A stretch of 64,000 bases of DNA from Anaerolineales bacterium (GCA_020634935.1 JACKAT010000013.1:56471-120470); one strand, 5' to 3'. Positions 32,398-41,126 are shown, counted from the stretch's first letter. Program-made: numbers and translations. Notes: a model not told the origin generated them from the letters alone.

Positions 32398-34329
32398 TTA
32401 ATCCACCGGTATCGGATTAAAGCGATTAAAAGTCTCAGCTAACCCGCGCAGGGTAACACTGAAGCGAGCCGCATCGCTAAAGCCGTAATGTAAGGCGGCA
32501 AAGGTATCGAAATCTTGCGCTTGCAAGGCGTTCAAGCGGCGGCTGTTACCCGACTCGCCGGCAATAAAATCAAATAGGGCAAAGAGTTGGAACCGCTCAT
32601 GAGTGGCAAAAGCGGCCAACATTTCATCGACGGACTGATAACCGAGCATCGCATAATTAAAGCCCATGATCTCGACCAGACCCATGCGAACCGACAGTTT
32701 GGCCGCAGTTTCATCCCATATACGGGCCTGGGTAAAAGCGGCCCATTCACTCTGTTGATTGGTGTGGCACTCCTGCCACGGTTCCACCGCCGATGACCGC
32801 CAGCGATGTCCCTGGTGAGGCTGAGCCGAATCAAACTGAAAGGCGTCGTCAAAGGCATCGGAGTGGGTCCGGCCCCACTTTTCGTAGAAGATTGGCGGTT
32901 CAAAGCGGATGAGAAGCCGGCCGTCCGGGCTAAGACCGCGCCGGTCCGACAGGCTGGCCACGATCGCCACGACCACCGCCGGCTCCAGAGTCAGAGCATC
33001 AGCAATCGCCAGTAGGGCCACACCATACCGGTTCCAGGCCAGGAACGTCCGTTTTTCCAGGGCAGTATTGGCCTGATCCAAATTGATTTGCAGTTCGCGG
33101 GACGGTTCCAGCGGGATGCCCATCAACTCGCTCCGTCTAAGCAGTAGACCGGTGGACGGCAGAAATTCCACCTCGCCGCCGAAGGCAAAATTAATGGCCT
33201 CATCAGCGCTGCGCAGGTTAGCCCGGCGGACCAATTCAGCGATTATAAGGCGGCGCTGCTGGTCGTTTAGGCCGGGTAGCGCCTCAATTTTACCTTTGTT
33301 GTACACCGCCTGGCGGTGGGCGGCCAGTTCCCCTAAACTAAGACCGGCTCGGCCCATAAGCTCCCATTGACCAAAGCCTAGTTGGGTGGATACATGAGCA
33401 AAGACGGTAATGATATCTTGGTTGCTAACCACACCAGGCTGCAGATCAGTCGGGGGGGGAGGCGGCGGAGGGGGCGGAGGGTTCCCATTGGGAACGCTGT
33501 GTCGATCCTGGCGGGGCAGGTCGCCAATCGATCGCGCCATATCCTCAATCACATCAAAGTTGGGAATACCGGGCCGGTTAATCCAGTCCTGGGTTCCTCC
33601 CAAAATATAAAGGGCTGTCCCCAGCACATAAGGATGCCGGTCGACTGCTTGATACCATTCCCGGTAGTAACGAACTTTATCAATGGGCCGGCGTTCCGTG
33701 GTCGAGTCGCCAAATTCGGTGATGATAATCGGCTTATCAGGCAGCATTTCGTGAGCAATTTCATAGCAGCGCCCCCACTCACGGCTGGTGTGATTTTCAA
33801 ATTGCCAGTAGCAATGCACTCCCCAGGCATCGAATTGGCGAATGACCTCTAAATTAGCCTTCCAGAAGTTGATGTAGGGTCCGCCATCGACCAGTTGACC
33901 GGGGAAGACCCACTTGGCCCAGGGGTGGTTATGTTTAAGAATTTGCAGCACGCGCGCGGCCCAGTGGGCAAATTCTTCAAACTGGGCCTGGGTGTTCCCA
34001 AACCCTTCCACGTTCCGCTCGTGATTAGGTTCGTTATGCACTTCAAACCACTCGACTACGCCTTTTAGAGCCTCGATGTGGGGCTGAAACTGCCGGGCAA
34101 AATCATCAGGCGGCCAGGGACCGCCGCCCATCGGCGCAAAGAGACGGGCCACGATCAAAGCTTGAGGGAATTCGCGCCGCAGTTGTTTGTGCATCTCGGC
34201 TTGATCAAAACCGAATTGGGTAAAGAGGCACGTTTTGATACACTCAGGGCGAGTCAGCTTTAAGCGCTGAAAAGTTTGAGCGCTGGGCAACTGCCACTGA
34301 TGGTTTGAATAGTGAATACCAATGTTCAT
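32398..34329 (-). CDS. Glycoside-hydrolase TIM-barrel fused to an N-acetylmuramidase (DUF3380) domain
   Basis: 643 residues, GAAAGGAT before ATG. Residues 1-270 look like a clan GH-A (beta/alpha)8 barrel: acid/base Glu100 in WFEVHNEPNHE and nucleophile Glu205 in IIITEFGDS, about 105 residues apart as usual. A polyproline linker (ten consecutive Pro, near 282-291) follows. A helical region of about 300-380 resembles a peptidoglycan-associated module. Residues about 430-640 match the DUF3380 N-acetylmuramidase: RFEPPIFYEKWG, AFTQARIWDETAAKLSVRMGLVEIMGFNYAMLGYQSVDEMLAAF. There is no signal peptide, odd for a cell-wall enzyme. It lies 68 bases after the caspase-like gene. It may be a wall-lysing effector or need a special exporter. 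Confidence 0.75.
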   Translation of the reverse strand: MNIGIHYSNHQWQLPSAQTFQRLKLTRPECIKTCLFTQFGFDQAEMHKQLRREFPQALIVARLFAPMGGGPWPPDDFARQFQPHIEALKGVVEWFEVHNEPNHERNVEGFGNTQAQFEEFAHWAARVLQILKHNHPWAKWVFPGQLVDGGPYINFWKANLEVIRQFDAWGVHCYWQFENHTSREWGRCYEIAHEMLPDKPIIITEFGDSTTERRPIDKVRYYREWYQAVDRHPYVLGTALYILGGTQDWINRPGIPNFDVIEDMARSIGDLPRQDRHSVPNGNPPPPPPPPPPTDLQPGVVSNQDIITVFAHVSTQLGFGQWELMGRAGLSLGELAAHRQAVYNKGKIEALPGLNDQQRRLIIAELVRRANLRSADEAINFAFGGEVEFLPSTGLLLRRSELMGIPLEPSRELQINLDQANTALEKRTFLAWNRYGVALLAIADALTLEPAVVVAIVASLSDRRGLSPDGRLLIRFEPPIFYEKWGRTHSDAFDDAFQFDSAQPHQGHRWRSSAVEPWQECHTNQQSEWAAFTQARIWDETAAKLSVRMGLVEIMGFNYAMLGYQSVDEMLAAFATHERFQLFALFDFIAGESGNSRRLNALQAQDFDTFAALHYGFSDAARFSVTLRGLAETFNRFNPIPVD

Positions 34330-34397
34330 TCGAATTGTATCCTTTCTTGGGTAATGATTGTCGATAAGCTGGAGAGCAATCGCGCCGGGCGGCCCTT

Positions 34398-36428
34398 TTA
34401 CAGTTGGGTGTTCACCAGCGTTACGGCGATTTCGGCCAAATTCTTGAGGAAGACGGCCCGATTAGCCTGGGCTAATTCGACCATATCCTTGTGGAGATTG
34501 AGCAGCTTTTTATCCACCTCGGCCGCCATCGTCACTTGATTCTCTGCCTCGCTCAATGTTTCTACCTGGCGGGCCGGGATCATGCTCTGAATGTCGCCGT
34601 CAAGCCCAATGAGCGTAACGGCCTTGAGTTTGGCGTGATCGCGAAACGCTTTTTTGTCTCGATCATAGACATATTCCAGATCATCATCGCTGAGGTAGGT
34701 CAGCACTTCCAGGGTGCTGACATTATGCAGCGCCGCAGCTACCCGCTGGGTGATGGTTTTGAGCGCGTCTTTGATCTGGTCCACCTGAGCCTCAGACAGG
34801 ATGCCCATCGCCTCAGCATCGTCCGTCTGCGGCGACATGGGGCGAGCATTGGCTACGATGGGGGCTGCCGTGTTTGCTCCGTCAGCCGAGGGTTGAGCCA
34901 TTACCCCCACGCCGGGCTTATAGTTGTCCAAATTGATATCCTTTAAGGTCAGGGTCGAAGGCTTCACCGCTTCTTCTTCCGTCTCCGGCACACACAACCG
35001 CACCGCCGGATCGCCCAGAATAATATAGTCGCGGGCGTCGTTATTGACCGCCCAAGTCTGGATCAACTCAAGATCGTTAACGGCAATACTATTTCTCTTG
35101 TCATTTAATAGACCGGTCAATTGGACAGCCGCACTGGCATGCCGCTCATTAATCTGATCAAAGGCGAAACCCACCGGATAGCCATCGAACAAGCGCCCCA
35201 ACGTCCCGGTGAAATGGGCCCGATGCGCCGATGGTTGCCCACTCCATTTAAAGGAGTGGGTCCAGGCCCGCTCGATATGGCCAATGACCGCCAAAGCGCC
35301 GCCCCGGGGATGGCTCAGCAGCCGGCGCGGTAAACGGGCGACAAAGGATTGAGGAGCGATTTTCTTGGGCGTCCCCTCGACTTTACGCATAAATTCATCG
35401 TGGTTAGGGGTGCCGGCGCCATAGCAAGCGAAGAAGAACGCGATAAGCCCGTGCAGCCGGGCATCGTTGGCGATATGATCCCCGGCCAGGTAAGCTTGTT
35501 CCGAGATACTGGCCGGATTGCCATCCCAGTCCTGGCAAATTAAAGCTCCTTGATGAGCCAGTTGGTAGGGATCATCGCGGTTGAAGCCCATGCCGTGACC
35601 GCCGGTAAACAGGAAAGCCGGCGTTTCAGTAGGGTCTCCCCCCAGCAGTTTCTCTAACTGAGAGCGGGTGGCCGCGTCTTTGAGGTGAGCGTGAACCTCC
35701 CATTTAAGGTCACGGGTCTCGGCCTTTAAGTCAGTGTTGAATTTTTTGTACAGGGGTTCGAGCAGCAGGTCGGTACTGAGTTGAGTAGCCACATCATTGG
35801 GATTGGCGGCGCTAAAGAAGTCGGCCCGGGCCGGTAACTTGACCTCGCCTTTTTCAGCCGCCACAACACTCAACGCATAGTTGTGATATTCGTCCGGGGT
35901 GTCAAAATAGATACGGCCCACAGCCCGATCAACATCCAATTCATACTGAAAATTGTAGGGGATTTCCTGCGGGCTGCCGACAATGAGCAGGTAGTAGGGC
36001 ATCTCCTCCGGATCAGCTGGCCCTAGCCCCGTATTGTTCTCTATCAGAAAAGTCCGGCTGGGCCAGCCCACCTGATACGGATATTCCTTGAATAACGAAC
36101 CGGCTTGCTGTCGGCGTAAATTGATTAAGGGCGATAACGCCTCTTTTATTTCGGGGCTGATCCCTGGCGCATAGATCACCCCCCAGCCGGCCGAGTCGAG
36201 TTTCTTGGCATCGACCCCGTGTACAAGCCCCAGATGCCCATCCTCTTTCTCAAACTCTTTCTGTTGCAGCCGGTCATAATCCGGAGGAAGTTTTTCATCG
36301 AGGATGTAACTTAGCAACTCTGCCGGTGACATTGGCGGGGTTAGATAGGTTTTGGTAGTACCGTTGATGCCGTTAGCGATGATCATATCTTTCAGTATTG
36401 ATGCTTCATTATTGTTTTTAGCAGCCAT
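34398..36428 (-). CDS. C25/caspase-clan cysteine protease-like protein
   Basis: 676 residues, AAAGGAAA before ATG. The catalytic region resembles gingipain-type (C25) peptidases of clan CD: YYLLIVGSPQEIPYNFQYELDVDRAVGRIYFD, then the catalytic His in PAFLFTGGHGMGF (near 280), the catalytic Cys in LIAFFFACYGAGTP (near 332), and ARDYIILGDPAVRL near 470. The C-terminal 170 residues are helical (LSEAQVDQIKDALKTITQRVAAALHNVSTLEVLTYLSDDDLEYVYD) and may be an adaptor region. Unlike gingipains it has no signal peptide or prosequence, so it probably acts in the cytosol. It is second in the minus-strand series beginning at 37409. Confidence 0.78.
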   Translation of the reverse strand: MAAKNNNEASILKDMIIANGINGTTKTYLTPPMSPAELLSYILDEKLPPDYDRLQQKEFEKEDGHLGLVHGVDAKKLDSAGWGVIYAPGISPEIKEALSPLINLRRQQAGSLFKEYPYQVGWPSRTFLIENNTGLGPADPEEMPYYLLIVGSPQEIPYNFQYELDVDRAVGRIYFDTPDEYHNYALSVVAAEKGEVKLPARADFFSAANPNDVATQLSTDLLLEPLYKKFNTDLKAETRDLKWEVHAHLKDAATRSQLEKLLGGDPTETPAFLFTGGHGMGFNRDDPYQLAHQGALICQDWDGNPASISEQAYLAGDHIANDARLHGLIAFFFACYGAGTPNHDEFMRKVEGTPKKIAPQSFVARLPRRLLSHPRGGALAVIGHIERAWTHSFKWSGQPSAHRAHFTGTLGRLFDGYPVGFAFDQINERHASAAVQLTGLLNDKRNSIAVNDLELIQTWAVNNDARDYIILGDPAVRLCVPETEEEAVKPSTLTLKDINLDNYKPGVGVMAQPSADGANTAAPIVANARPMSPQTDDAEAMGILSEAQVDQIKDALKTITQRVAAALHNVSTLEVLTYLSDDDLEYVYDRDKKAFRDHAKLKAVTLIGLDGDIQSMIPARQVETLSEAENQVTMAAEVDKKLLNLHKDMVELAQANRAVFLKNLAEIAVTLVNTQL

Positions 36429-36605
36429 TTGGTTTCCTTTCTGACAATAAAAGTTTGATACTTATGAAGCAGCTTCTGGCCGCTTTCACCACCTACTGAC
36501 GACTTCATGATAAGTCAATCACCATCCATCCATCCTCCTCGCCTTCTCTCCCAACCTCTCTCGCGTCTCCTATGGGTCTCTCGTTGGCTATCCGATCAAC
36601 CGGTT

Positions 36606-37409
36606 TTATGTCCGCTCTGGCAAGGCTTTCAGCCGCGCCAGCAACTGATCCTCCTTAGCCCGGTGTATAACATCCCGGGCAAAGCGGAAGGCAGCGGGGA
36701 GAGCCACCCACTGAGCCACGTAAAACTTGGCCGCCAGCGACGCCGCTCCGGCGCTGACCTGGGCCACAAAGAAGGCCAGCGACTGGCGCGTTTCCAGCGT
36801 CAGTTGGACGGTTTGCCGGTGGAGGGCCAACTGGGTCGATTCGACTCGCCGCCGCCAGACTGTTTCCAACGCGCCATTGGCTCGAACCAGCGTTTCGGCC
36901 AGCCGCACTTGCTCAACGGTGGTCTCGATCCGTAAAGTGGGTTTGAGCAAATAGGCCGCCTGCGCCATAAATTGCCGGTACTCGTCGAGCGTCTCCTCCC
37001 AGTTGGCGATAGGTTTCCGCCATGAGGTCAGCCAATCAAAAGCTAACGACTCGGCCTCGCCTAATTGGCTGAAGGTAGCCATAGTAGTGAGCAAGGTTTC
37101 TTCTTCCTCGGTCTTATCAACTGGGCCGAAGGCGAAAGCCAATTCTTCGTTATCTGGCACATCGATCACCTGTAAATAGTACCCGGCCACGCCGATAGCC
37201 TGCCGGCGTTGAGCAATGATATTACGATGCCGGACCAGCGTCTTCTCCGCCAAGCTTGTATCCCCTGGCAGCGACACTGACCAGACGGCTTCGTCGTCGT
37301 CAAGGCCGAAGGACGCCTCGTCCGGCGGCAAGTTGATTGCGATGGGCCACAGGGTGAGGGGAGGTGAAGTAATTGCCTCAGGTGTCTGGATAGTGATGTA
37401 GATGGGCAT
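36606..37409 (-). CDS. Unknown protein heading the protease/muramidase gene series
   Basis: 267 residues, GAGGAA before ATG. I do not recognise it. The N-terminal 100 residues look like beta-rich sequence (YITIQTPEAITSPPLTLWPIAINLPPDEASFGLDDDEAVWSVSLPG). Residues 140-240 are long amphipathic helices (EETLDEYRQFMAQAAYLL, VEQVRLAETLVRANGALETVWRRRVESTQLALHRQTVQLTLETRQSLAFF), probably a coiled coil. A weakly hydrophobic stretch AAKFYVAQWVALPAAFRFA follows. MITE copy 2 ends 31 bases upstream, so any promoter must be in or beyond that element. The 177-base gap to the C25 gene leaves open whether they are cotranscribed. Confidence 0.75.
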   Translation of the reverse strand: MPIYITIQTPEAITSPPLTLWPIAINLPPDEASFGLDDDEAVWSVSLPGDTSLAEKTLVRHRNIIAQRRQAIGVAGYYLQVIDVPDNEELAFAFGPVDKTEEEETLLTTMATFSQLGEAESLAFDWLTSWRKPIANWEETLDEYRQFMAQAAYLLKPTLRIETTVEQVRLAETLVRANGALETVWRRRVESTQLALHRQTVQLTLETRQSLAFFVAQVSAGAASLAAKFYVAQWVALPAAFRFARDVIHRAKEDQLLARLKALPERT

Positions 37410-37440
37410 TGACTTATCGTTCCTCTATTACGACATTCAT

Positions 37441-37571
37441 AGGAGTTACGCAGTTCAAAAGGTGACAGTCACTTCTTGTCGAAAATGAGGGTCCGTTTAG
37501 CCTAAACAAGTCGACTTATCGCGTCTAAGTGACTGTCACCTGGTTCGATTCACCCAACTGCGTAACTCCTA
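37441..37571. mobile_element. 131-bp MITE, copy 2, inverted relative to copy 1
   Basis: AGGAGTTACGCAGTT to AACTGCGTAACTCCTA, flanked by ATTCAT on both sides (37435-37440 and 37572-37577). Its internal sequence is the reverse complement of copy 1, so the two copies bracket the three genes from 32398 to 37409 in inverted orientation. Confidence 0.9.
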
Positions 37572-37788
37572 ATTCATATCATCCCCAAATAGAACATAAT
37601 GCCGGCTTTGATCATCATTACGTAAGATCCAACCTCGATCGACATCCCGATCACACCTCGCCGACCTTTTCAACGTCTGATCGGCGTCCCGATCTAAAGC
37701 GGGTGATCCAACGCCTCATCGTTACCATTAGCTGCGCCCTACGCAATAGGCGCAGTGATTAACTATTCCTTTGACATGTCCAATTTTG

Positions 37789-37873
37789 TAGTGTAAATTG
37801 CCAATTTGCGTTACCCGTATGCCCAAGATCGGGAACAATTTGGCAAATTATTCTACACTCTGCGTAAGTCCTG
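37789..37873. repeat. Inverted-repeat element with AGTGTAAATTGCCAA arms and a MITE-like tail
   Basis: AGTGTAAATTGCCAATTT is partly complementary to AATTTGGCAAATTATTCTACACT about 45 bases on. The following CTGCGTAAGTCCT is the same terminal motif as in the 131-bp MITE. No gene lies between 37572 and 38024. Confidence 0.5.
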
Positions 37874-38024
37874 TTAATTATTTTCATCCTCTAAACCCTG
37901 CCGAAGGTTCCGTCCATTTTTATAAACTCCGAACTGAGGTTACTTAATGATAGTTTAAACCTCATCCATTCATCCTCCTCAACTCCTCTCAAAACCTCTC
38001 ACTCATCTCTCACTTGCAGCGCCT

Positions 38025-38174
38025 TTAGCTCGCCTTTGGCCGGGGACGCACCGGCTGCCAATCGAAGCAGCTCAGGTAGCGGGCAAAGTAGTAGTGGCCG
38101 TTGGTTAGCAGGGTGCGATCAGGGTCCTCGGGGTCACGCAGGATTTCCCAGCGCAGGCTGTGCAGTTCGTTTCC
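38025..38174 (-). pseudogene. CHAT-domain gene remnant
   Basis: The minus-strand frame reads ELHSLRWEILRDPEDPDRT, then LLTNGHYYFARYLSCFDW, and ends at TAA 38025-38027. It has no start codon and an in-frame stop upstream (38175-38177). The beginning is nearly the same as AELHSLRWETLYDPQDNAS in the intact CHAT protein at 28274-30079, and the following residues align with its LLTDPGCLFSRFF. Only about 50 codons remain, so this is a broken fragment of a second CHAT gene. The 280 bases to the right (38180-38456) hold no recognisable gene. Confidence 0.8.
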
Positions 38175-38456
38175 TTACAGAATTGGGGGAGTTATTTAAT
38201 TTCCATTCCTAAGCATTTGCGGGGTCTTGGCGGCCCGGCCTGGGTTAGATAGGGGGATAAAAGAGTGGAAGGGAAGGTATTCAATTTCAAAACGGGTGGG
38301 CCTACCTCCCGTTCGCGCAGCGGCTGGCAGGGTAGGGTAAATGAGTCGAAGCAGGTTAAGGTCGATATTCGTACTGTGCCTATTGAAAGGAAACCGACCT
38401 TGATCGTTTAACCTGCGTCACAAATTGTATAACCGATTGCCGCTAAAATAACATAA

Positions 38457-38488
38457 AAGACGGCGAATGCATGTGCATTCGCCGTCTT
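38457..38488 (-). terminator. Terminator downstream of tRNA-Arg
   Basis: AAGACGGCGAATGCA pairs perfectly with TGCATTCGCCGTCTT around TG. Read on the minus strand it is followed by TTTTAT. It lies 4 bases after the tRNA 3' end. Confidence 0.85.
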
Positions 38489-38492
38489 TAAG

Positions 38493-38565
38493 CACCTCCG
38501 GAGGGACTCGAACCCCCAACCCTCAGTTCCGAAGACTGATGCTCTATCCATTGAGCTACGGAGGC
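38493..38565 (-). tRNA. tRNA-Arg (anticodon TCG)
   Basis: The 73-base cloverleaf can be drawn by hand on the minus strand: acceptor GCCTCCG / CGGAGGT, D-stem GCTC / GAGC with loop AATGGATA, anticodon stem TCAGT / ACTGA with loop CTTCGGA, variable GGGTT, T-stem GGGGG / CCCTC with loop TTCGAGT, discriminator G. Loop positions 34-36 give UCG, which reads CGA (Arg). CCA is not encoded. Confidence 0.93.
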
Positions 38566-38624
38566 AAAAATTTTACAGCCAATATTATAATGGGCCGGCA
38601 GTGGGAGTCAAAATGGACTGACTG

Positions 38625-38987
38625 TTAGTGGCTGGCGTGGAGCAAATTCTTTTGAATCAGCAACCCATGCGCCCGGCGAGCGACCTGCTGGTCGGGGGCG
38701 CGATCCAGCACGTCTTGAATGGTTTTGCCGGTGACAGCCCAATTCGGTCCCTTTTCCATATAAGTATGCAGCAGATAACCGCCGGGGCATTGGTACAGAT
38801 CGTAGCTATTGACCCGCAGGGCGAAACCGTGGCCTTCGACAATCCGCTTGCCTTCAAAAAACACTTTATTGTCCTCGATCCCTATAATTTTGCTTACTTT
38901 CTTAATGGCTTGTTTGATTGCATCAGCCGCGTCGTCCTTCACGAAAATCATGCCCCTAGCTTGCTGAGAATTGGTCGGTATGGTCAT
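38625..38987 (-). CDS. Small hypothetical protein
   Basis: 120 residues, AAGGAGG about 10 bases before ATG. I do not recognise it. It is soluble and mixed alpha/beta: GMIFVKDDAADAIKQAIKKVSKIIGIEDNKVFFEGKRIVEGHGFALRVNSYDLYQCPGGYLLHTYMEKGPNWAVTGKTIQDVLDRAPDQQVARRAHGLL. There are no transmembrane helices and only one Cys. It is the last protein gene of a pyk-membrane protein-hypothetical series (37-base gap upstream), directly before tRNA-Arg. Confidence 0.75.
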   Translation of the reverse strand: MTIPTNSQQARGMIFVKDDAADAIKQAIKKVSKIIGIEDNKVFFEGKRIVEGHGFALRVNSYDLYQCPGGYLLHTYMEKGPNWAVTGKTIQDVLDRAPDQQVARRAHGLLIQKNLLHASH

Positions 38988-39024
38988 GACCCAGTTTCCT
39001 CCTTATATAATTGATAGTCGATTC

Positions 39025-39489
39025 TTACGGTAAAACCGTTGTTGTTAAACGTTTTTGATGGGTTTGAAACCAGAGCAAACTGCCCACAGCCCCCAAAACG
39101 ATAATGAGCGCTAAATTAAATATACTACAAAATGCCCCCATTGTTAAAGTTGTTTGCCAGTATTGCGTTGGGTTGGCCATAACGCTTTGGAAGAGGCCCA
39201 GATCGCTAAATTCAGCGGGCAGCGTTTCCAAATTGGTCACCAAAACGCCGGTCACCAGGGTGGCCAGAATTTGGCCGACCATCACGCCCAAGCCGGTCAT
39301 GCCGCCGGCGATGACGCCTCGCCCTAAGTTGCTTTCCAGTTTCTCCGGTTGGTCAAACCAACTGGCTAAGAAGCCCACGCTTAACCCTAAAAAGGGCACG
39401 ACACACAACGTACACAGGGGCGATAACAGGGCCAAGCTCATGACATATACAAACCCCAAGCCGGCCCCCAACAAGCCGGATTTAATCAT
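39025..39489 (-). CDS. Hypothetical membrane protein downstream of pyruvate kinase
   Basis: 154 residues. Three to four hydrophobic helices: SGLLGAGLGFVYVMSLALLSPLC, LCVVPFLGLSVGFLASWF, GRGVIAGGMTGLGVMVGQILATLVTGVLV, and LTMGAFCSIFNLALIIVLGAVGSLLWF, the last followed by a basic tail. The start ATG is 8 bases after the pyk stop, with GGA between, so translation is probably coupled to pyk. I do not recognise a named family; the glycine-rich helices resemble small uncharacterised DUF4199/YtxH-like membrane proteins only in style. Confidence 0.75.
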   Translation of the reverse strand: MIKSGLLGAGLGFVYVMSLALLSPLCTLCVVPFLGLSVGFLASWFDQPEKLESNLGRGVIAGGMTGLGVMVGQILATLVTGVLVTNLETLPAEFSDLGLFQSVMANPTQYWQTTLTMGAFCSIFNLALIIVLGAVGSLLWFQTHQKRLTTTVLP

Positions 39490-39497
39490 TGTCGATC

Positions 39498-40964
39498 CTA
39501 CTCATCCCCATAAGTGGGGGGGATTTCCTCAACTTTAAGTAAATTCGTGCGGCCCGCAGCGCCATAAGGTGTACCGGCGGTGATGACGATTAGATCGCCG
39601 GGGTCGGCCAGGCCTTTGCTAATAACTTGTTGAAAGGCCATACTCACCATATGTTCAGTTCCTTTAATGAACTCTACCAATACGCTTTCAACGCCCCAAG
39701 TCAAGGCCAGCCGCCGCCGCGACTCCGGATAAGAGGATAACCCCAAGATCGGAATTTCGGGCCGGTGACAGGCTACCCGGCGAGCCGTTCCGCCCGTGGT
39801 GGTATGAATAATGATGGCTTTGGCGTGCAACGACCCGGCAGCGATCTGGGCCACATAGGCCACGTTGGCATCGATGCCATCAGGCGAAGGCAGCGGCGAC
39901 GGGCCGCTTAGTTCACCGTTAATCCAGGCTTGCTCAGCTTTCATGGCGATGCTGGACATCATCGCGATGGTCTGAGCCGGATACGCGCCGATAGCGGTTT
40001 CGCCCGACAGCATCAGGGCGTCGGTGCCGTCTAACACGGCGTTAGCCACATCGGTGGCTTCAGCGCGGGTGGGCTTGTGCATCTCAATCATCGACTCAAG
40101 CATTTGGGTGGCGGTGATGACCGGAATACTGGCCCGGCGGCAAGCGGCGATAATCCGTTTTTGGGCAATCGGCACTTCCTGAATACTCATCTCCAGGGCC
40201 AAATCGCCCCGGGCCACCATCACGCCGTAAGCCTCTTTGACAATATTATCGATATCGTCCAGTGCATTCTTGCGCTCTATTTTGGCAATAACCGGAATTT
40301 TCGACTTCTTGGCGGCCAGCAGCGCGTTCAGCAAGCGCACATCATCGGCCGATTGCACAAAGGAGAGGGCCAGAAAATCAAACTCATGCTCAATGGCAAA
40401 ATCCACATCGGCAAAATCTTTTTCGGTAATCGACGGCAGATTAACGCGGCGGCCCGGCAAGTTAAGGCCACGGCGGCTCGATAAATCACTCGCCTCGATG
40501 ACGCGCCCCACAATATTCCCATCGGCTTCAATTTTAGCCACCTCAATTTCAATATTGCCGTCGTCAAGTAACAACAAGCTGCCGGGGACAACATCGTGGG
40601 CCAAATCCGGGTAACTTATCGAGACCCGTTCACTGTTGCCCAGCACCTCTTGGGGGGTTAAAATCAACTTCTGACCCTCTTTAAGGGTAACCGAGCCGCC
40701 TTCGATCTCACCGACTCGAATCCGTGGGCCGCGCAAATCCCCCATAATCGCAATGGGGACGTTCATTTCTTTTCTCAGTTTTTTGATCAAACCAATCGTT
40801 TCAATTAAATCTTCGTGCTTGCCGTGGGAAAAGTTAATCCGGACGACATCCAGCCCGGCCAGAATCATTTGACGAAGCGTTTCTTCATTATTACTGGCCG
40901 GCCCAATGGTTGCCACAATTTTCGTGCGTTTCTTGGGGCGAGTTCCCGTGATTTTTATCGACAC
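39498..40964 (-). CDS. pyk: Pyruvate kinase
   Basis: 488 residues from GTG 40964, chosen because AGGAGG lies 6 bases upstream; an upstream in-frame ATG (41033) lies in the promoter region. It transfers phosphate from PEP to ADP, the last step of glycolysis. Landmarks: RTKIVATIGPAS, RINFSHGKHE, IMGDLRGPRIRVG, LSFVQSADDV, the catalytic Lys in IPVIAKIERK, MVARGDLALEM, the signature ITATQMLESM and DGTDALMLSGETAIG. The C-terminal domain (about 360-485, VAYVAQIAAGSLHAKAIIIHTTTGGTAR) is complete, ending VITAGTPYGAAGRTNLLKVEEI. The length is normal. It is transcribed from the promoter at 41037-41065. Confidence 0.97.
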   Translation of the reverse strand: MSIKITGTRPKKRTKIVATIGPASNNEETLRQMILAGLDVVRINFSHGKHEDLIETIGLIKKLRKEMNVPIAIMGDLRGPRIRVGEIEGGSVTLKEGQKLILTPQEVLGNSERVSISYPDLAHDVVPGSLLLLDDGNIEIEVAKIEADGNIVGRVIEASDLSSRRGLNLPGRRVNLPSITEKDFADVDFAIEHEFDFLALSFVQSADDVRLLNALLAAKKSKIPVIAKIERKNALDDIDNIVKEAYGVMVARGDLALEMSIQEVPIAQKRIIAACRRASIPVITATQMLESMIEMHKPTRAEATDVANAVLDGTDALMLSGETAIGAYPAQTIAMMSSIAMKAEQAWINGELSGPSPLPSPDGIDANVAYVAQIAAGSLHAKAIIIHTTTGGTARRVACHRPEIPILGLSSYPESRRRLALTWGVESVLVEFIKGTEHMVSMAFQQVISKGLADPGDLIVITAGTPYGAAGRTNLLKVEEIPPTYGDE

Positions 40965-41036
40965 GATAGCCTCCTGCTGTGTAGATGATAACAATAGGTG
41001 TGTTCTGATAGGTGCTTTAAAAATGCGGGGCAATTT

Positions 41037-41065
41037 AGTATAACACTAAGCTTTATGATTCGCAA
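41037..41065 (-). promoter_or_regulatory. Sigma-70-type promoter of pyk
   Basis: Minus strand: TTGCGA, 17-base spacer, TATACT. The -10 box lies about 72 bases upstream of the GTG start. Confidence 0.65.
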
Positions 41066-41097
41066 TGATAATTGGGTCGCCGCAATCAATGTCAACT

Positions 41098-41126
41098 TTG
41101 ACGGACCTTGGTTTCCATGCTAGATT
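41098..41126 (+). promoter_or_regulatory. Sigma-70-type promoter of the lipoprotein gene at 41200
   Basis: TTGACG, 17-base spacer, TAGATT. It is divergent from the pyk promoter, about 73 bases before the ATG. Confidence 0.5.

Noticed and set aside
32128..37571. Composite transposon made by inverted MITE copies
   Set aside because: The two copies carry different target-site duplications, so they inserted independently; no transposase is present.
37529..37762. 77-residue plus-strand frame
   Set aside because: It starts inside the MITE, has no ribosome-binding site and no recognisable fold.
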